A DNA stretch of 64,000 nucleotides from Streptomyces sp. NRRL S-455 (GTDB lineage Bacteria > Actinomycetota > Actinomycetes > Streptomycetales > Streptomycetaceae). The notes beneath the pieces were generated by a model. The model was not told the DNA's origin and ran no database searches. It worked only from the letters and a program-made list of their open reading frames with translations. Every line of letters starts with the position of its first letter. Positions within the stretch are counted from its first letter, which is position 1. Shown here one piece after another: positions 62,421 through 64,000 of the stretch. The stretch lies in the NCBI RefSeq assembly GCF_000717875.1, contig NZ_JOCT01000033.1, forward strand, positions 1 through 64,000, written 5' to 3'. The position numbers and the translations under genes were made by a program.

Positions 62421-63251
62421 TCACTTCGTGGCACCTTGCGTGAAACCGTTGTAGATGAACCGCTGCAGGAGCAGGAAGACGACCAGGGTCGGGACGATGA
62501 CCAGGATCGTCCCCGCCGAGATGGTCTCCCAGTGGGCGCCGAAGGGGCCCTTGAAGCGGAACAGGGACGTCGAGATCACGCCAAGGTCTTCGGAGGGCAT
62601 GTAGAGGAAGGGGATGTAGAAATCGTTGTAGACGTTGATCCCCTTCACGATGACGACCGTCGCGATCGCGGGCTTGAGCAACGGGAAGATGACCTTCCGG
62701 TAGATCGTGAAGGCGTTGGCGCCGTCGAGGCGGGCCGACTCGTCCAGTGAGACGGGGATGGACCTCACGAACTGCAGGAAGATGTAGATCGAGACGATGT
62801 CCGTCCCCATGTAGAGGGCGATCGGCGCCCACAGGCTGTCGAACATGCCGAGGCTGTTGACGATCTGGAAGGTGGCCACCTGGGTGGTCACCCCGGGTAC
62901 CAGCGCGGCGACCAGGAACAGGGCCAGCACCAGCTTGCGGAAGCGGAACCGGAAGCGGTCGATGGCGTACGCCGTCATGGAGCCGATGAGGACCGTGCCG
63001 CCGATGGCGACGACCAGGATGATCGCGGTGTTGCCGAAGGCCGAGAGCATCCGGCCGTCCTGGAACGCCGTGACGTAGTTGTGGACGTTGAACGGGTCGT
63101 CGGGCAGCGTGAGAGCGCCGCTGTCGCCGGCCATCTCCCCCGAGGTCTTCAGCGAGGTCAGGAAGACCACGGTGAGCGGCAGCAGCACGACCAGCGTCGC
63201 GAGGACCAGGGACAGGTACACAAGGGCACGGGCCACGGCTCTGCGCGTCAT
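62421..63251 (-). CDS. Carbohydrate ABC transporter permease (MalG type)
   Basis: A 276-residue inner-membrane protein with six hydrophobic segments and the EAA loop SARLDGANAFTIYRKVIFPLLKPAIATV that contacts the ATPase. The C-terminus VFLLLQRFIYNGFTQGATK is typical of MalG-like permeases. Its ATG overlaps the stop of the upstream permease (ATGA). The sugar is not identifiable; Streptomyces uses such systems for cellobiose, chitobiose, xylose and others. Confidence 0.93.
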   Translation of the reverse strand: MTRRAVARALVYLSLVLATLVVLLPLTVVFLTSLKTSGEMAGDSGALTLPDDPFNVHNYVTAFQDGRMLSAFGNTAIILVVAIGGTVLIGSMTAYAIDRFRFRFRKLVLALFLVAALVPGVTTQVATFQIVNSLGMFDSLWAPIALYMGTDIVSIYIFLQFVRSIPVSLDESARLDGANAFTIYRKVIFPLLKPAIATVVIVKGINVYNDFYIPFLYMPSEDLGVISTSLFRFKGPFGAHWETISAGTILVIVPTLVVFLLLQRFIYNGFTQGATK

Positions 63252-64000
63252 ACGAGGTCCACCTTGTCGTCCGGGACGAGGCGCCGCTGCACCCAGGTCA
63301 CCGCCAGGATGATCAGCAGCAGTACGACGGCCGCCGCCGAGGCGAGGCCCGTCTTGTTGAACTGGAAGGCCAGCTTCACGGTCTGGATCACGAAGGTCTC
63401 GGTGCCGGTCGCGCCGCCGGTCATGATGTACGGGATCTCGAAGACGGACAGTGACCCGGAGACGGAGAGGATCACCGACAGGCTCAGCACGGGCCGGATG
63501 CCGGGCGCGATGATGTGCCGGAACTGCTGCCAGCGGTTCGCCCCGTCCAGTTCGGCCGCCTCGTACAGCTCCCCCGGGATGGCCTGGATCGCGCCGAGGA
63601 AGAGGACGAAGTTCAGGCCCAGGTAGCGCCAGACCGACACGGCGGCGAGCGAGGCGTTCGCGGACGTCGGGGTGGAGAGCCAGGCGCGGTCCGTCTCCGC
63701 GCCGAACAGGGCGAGGACGGAGTCGAGGGTGCCGCCGTCCTGGAAGAAGTAGAGGAAGACGAAGCCGATCGCCACTCCGTTGATCAGGTACGGGAAGAAC
63801 AGCACGCCCTTGAAGAAGTTCCGGAAGCGGACGTTGAAGCTGAGGATCGTGGCGAAGTAGAGCGCGGCGACGATCTGGAGGACCGAGGCCGCCAGGTAGT
63901 AGCCGCTGACCCAGAAGACCTCGAACAGTTCGGGGCGAGTGAAGAGTTCGGTGTAGTTCCCGGCCCCCGTGTAGTGCAGCTCCGGGCTCACACCGTCCCA
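63248..64000 (-). CDS. Carbohydrate ABC transporter permease (MalF type), N-terminus beyond window
   Basis: The frame runs to the right edge; 250 C-terminal residues are visible. It starts in the periplasmic loop (WDGVSPELHYTGAGNYTELFTRPELFEVFWVSGYYLAA), then five hydrophobic segments and the EAA loop YEAAELDGANRWQQFRHIIAPGIRPVLSL. With the overlapping MalG-type gene it forms the membrane part of a sugar importer. The binding protein, and any regulator, must lie outside the window. Confidence 0.92.
   Translation of the reverse strand, partial: WDGVSPELHYTGAGNYTELFTRPELFEVFWVSGYYLAASVLQIVAALYFATILSFNVRFRNFFKGVLFFPYLINGVAIGFVFLYFFQDGGTLDSVLALFGAETDRAWLSTPTSANASLAAVSVWRYLGLNFVLFLGAIQAIPGELYEAAELDGANRWQQFRHIIAPGIRPVLSLSVILSVSGSLSVFEIPYIMTGGATGTETFVIQTVKLAFQFNKTGLASAAAVVLLLIILAVTWVQRRLVPDDKVDLV

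Overview
The window is about 64 kb of very GC-rich DNA that reads as Streptomyces. The strongest support is hemE, a DUF3000 gene, whiI and a ribonuclease D gene in consecutive order, the sporulation regulator whiI behind a sigma-WhiG-type promoter, a murC-msrB block, HemQ/HemY of the coproporphyrin-type haem route, frequent GTG starts, several probable leaderless genes, and two short inverted-repeat elements of Streptomyces type. No tRNA, rRNA, CRISPR array, integrase or plasmid gene was seen.

Layout. 1-3.6 kb: amino-sugar or glycan genes (BadF-type kinase cut by the edge, GH5-like hydrolase, GH3 hexosaminidase). 3.8-6.7 kb: a membrane protein carrying an extracellular type-1 periplasmic-binding domain, not an ordinary transporter subunit. 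6.7-11.4 kb: msrB, murC, a small stress-like protein, a RibD-type reductase and zapE; a 189-bp MITE-like element fills the gap between the last two. 11.5-15.2 kb: secreted peptide, beta-carbonic anhydrase, SulP carrier and slipin. 15.3-23.2 kb: PhoX-like phosphatase, ArsR/SRPBCC pair with a palindromic operator, FAD-Rieske oxidoreductase, polysaccharide deacetylase lipoprotein, a tiny Cys4 protein, an ABC exporter, a PTH2-like protein and a small membrane protein. 23.3-32.1 kb: a DUF692 enzyme fused to an HvfC-like domain, a choline-to-betaine operon, a second MITE-like element and a secreted peptidase. 32.1-38.5 kb: hemQ-hemY, a DUF4349 lipoprotein, a CoA-disulfide-reductase-like enzyme and a rhomboid protease.

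38.6-50.4 kb is the unusual part. It is a dormancy/hypoxia island: DevS-like sensor kinase, universal stress protein, DevR-like regulator, CBS-BON protein, then fermentation genes. Most of the fermentation genes are broken. adhE is cut before its catalytic cysteine. An Rrf2 regulator survives only as frameshifted scraps. pflB is reduced to its glycyl-radical tail, fused in frame to a truncated luciferase-like oxidoreductase. A PPOX gene and an acyl-CoA synthetase have both lost their N-termini at a shared junction, and a scrap of GAPDH lies beside the universal stress gene. pflA is intact. Two identical-pattern palindromes (GGGnCnnnnGnCCC, the DevR-box core) sit upstream of the stress protein and regulator genes. 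Between devS and the stress gene a low-GC, overlapping three-gene cassette has been inserted. It encodes a membrane-anchored small-GTPase-like protein and two proteins I do not recognise, and it is the best candidate here for an undescribed system.

50.4-57.9 kb: a CGNR regulator divergent from a VOC, flavoprotein, ferredoxin and ferredoxin-reductase operon; a cysteine-synthase-like enzyme with an MFS exporter; two small His-rich membrane proteins. 58-64 kb: hemE, DUF3000, whiI, ribonuclease D, and two sugar ABC permeases, the last cut by the right edge.
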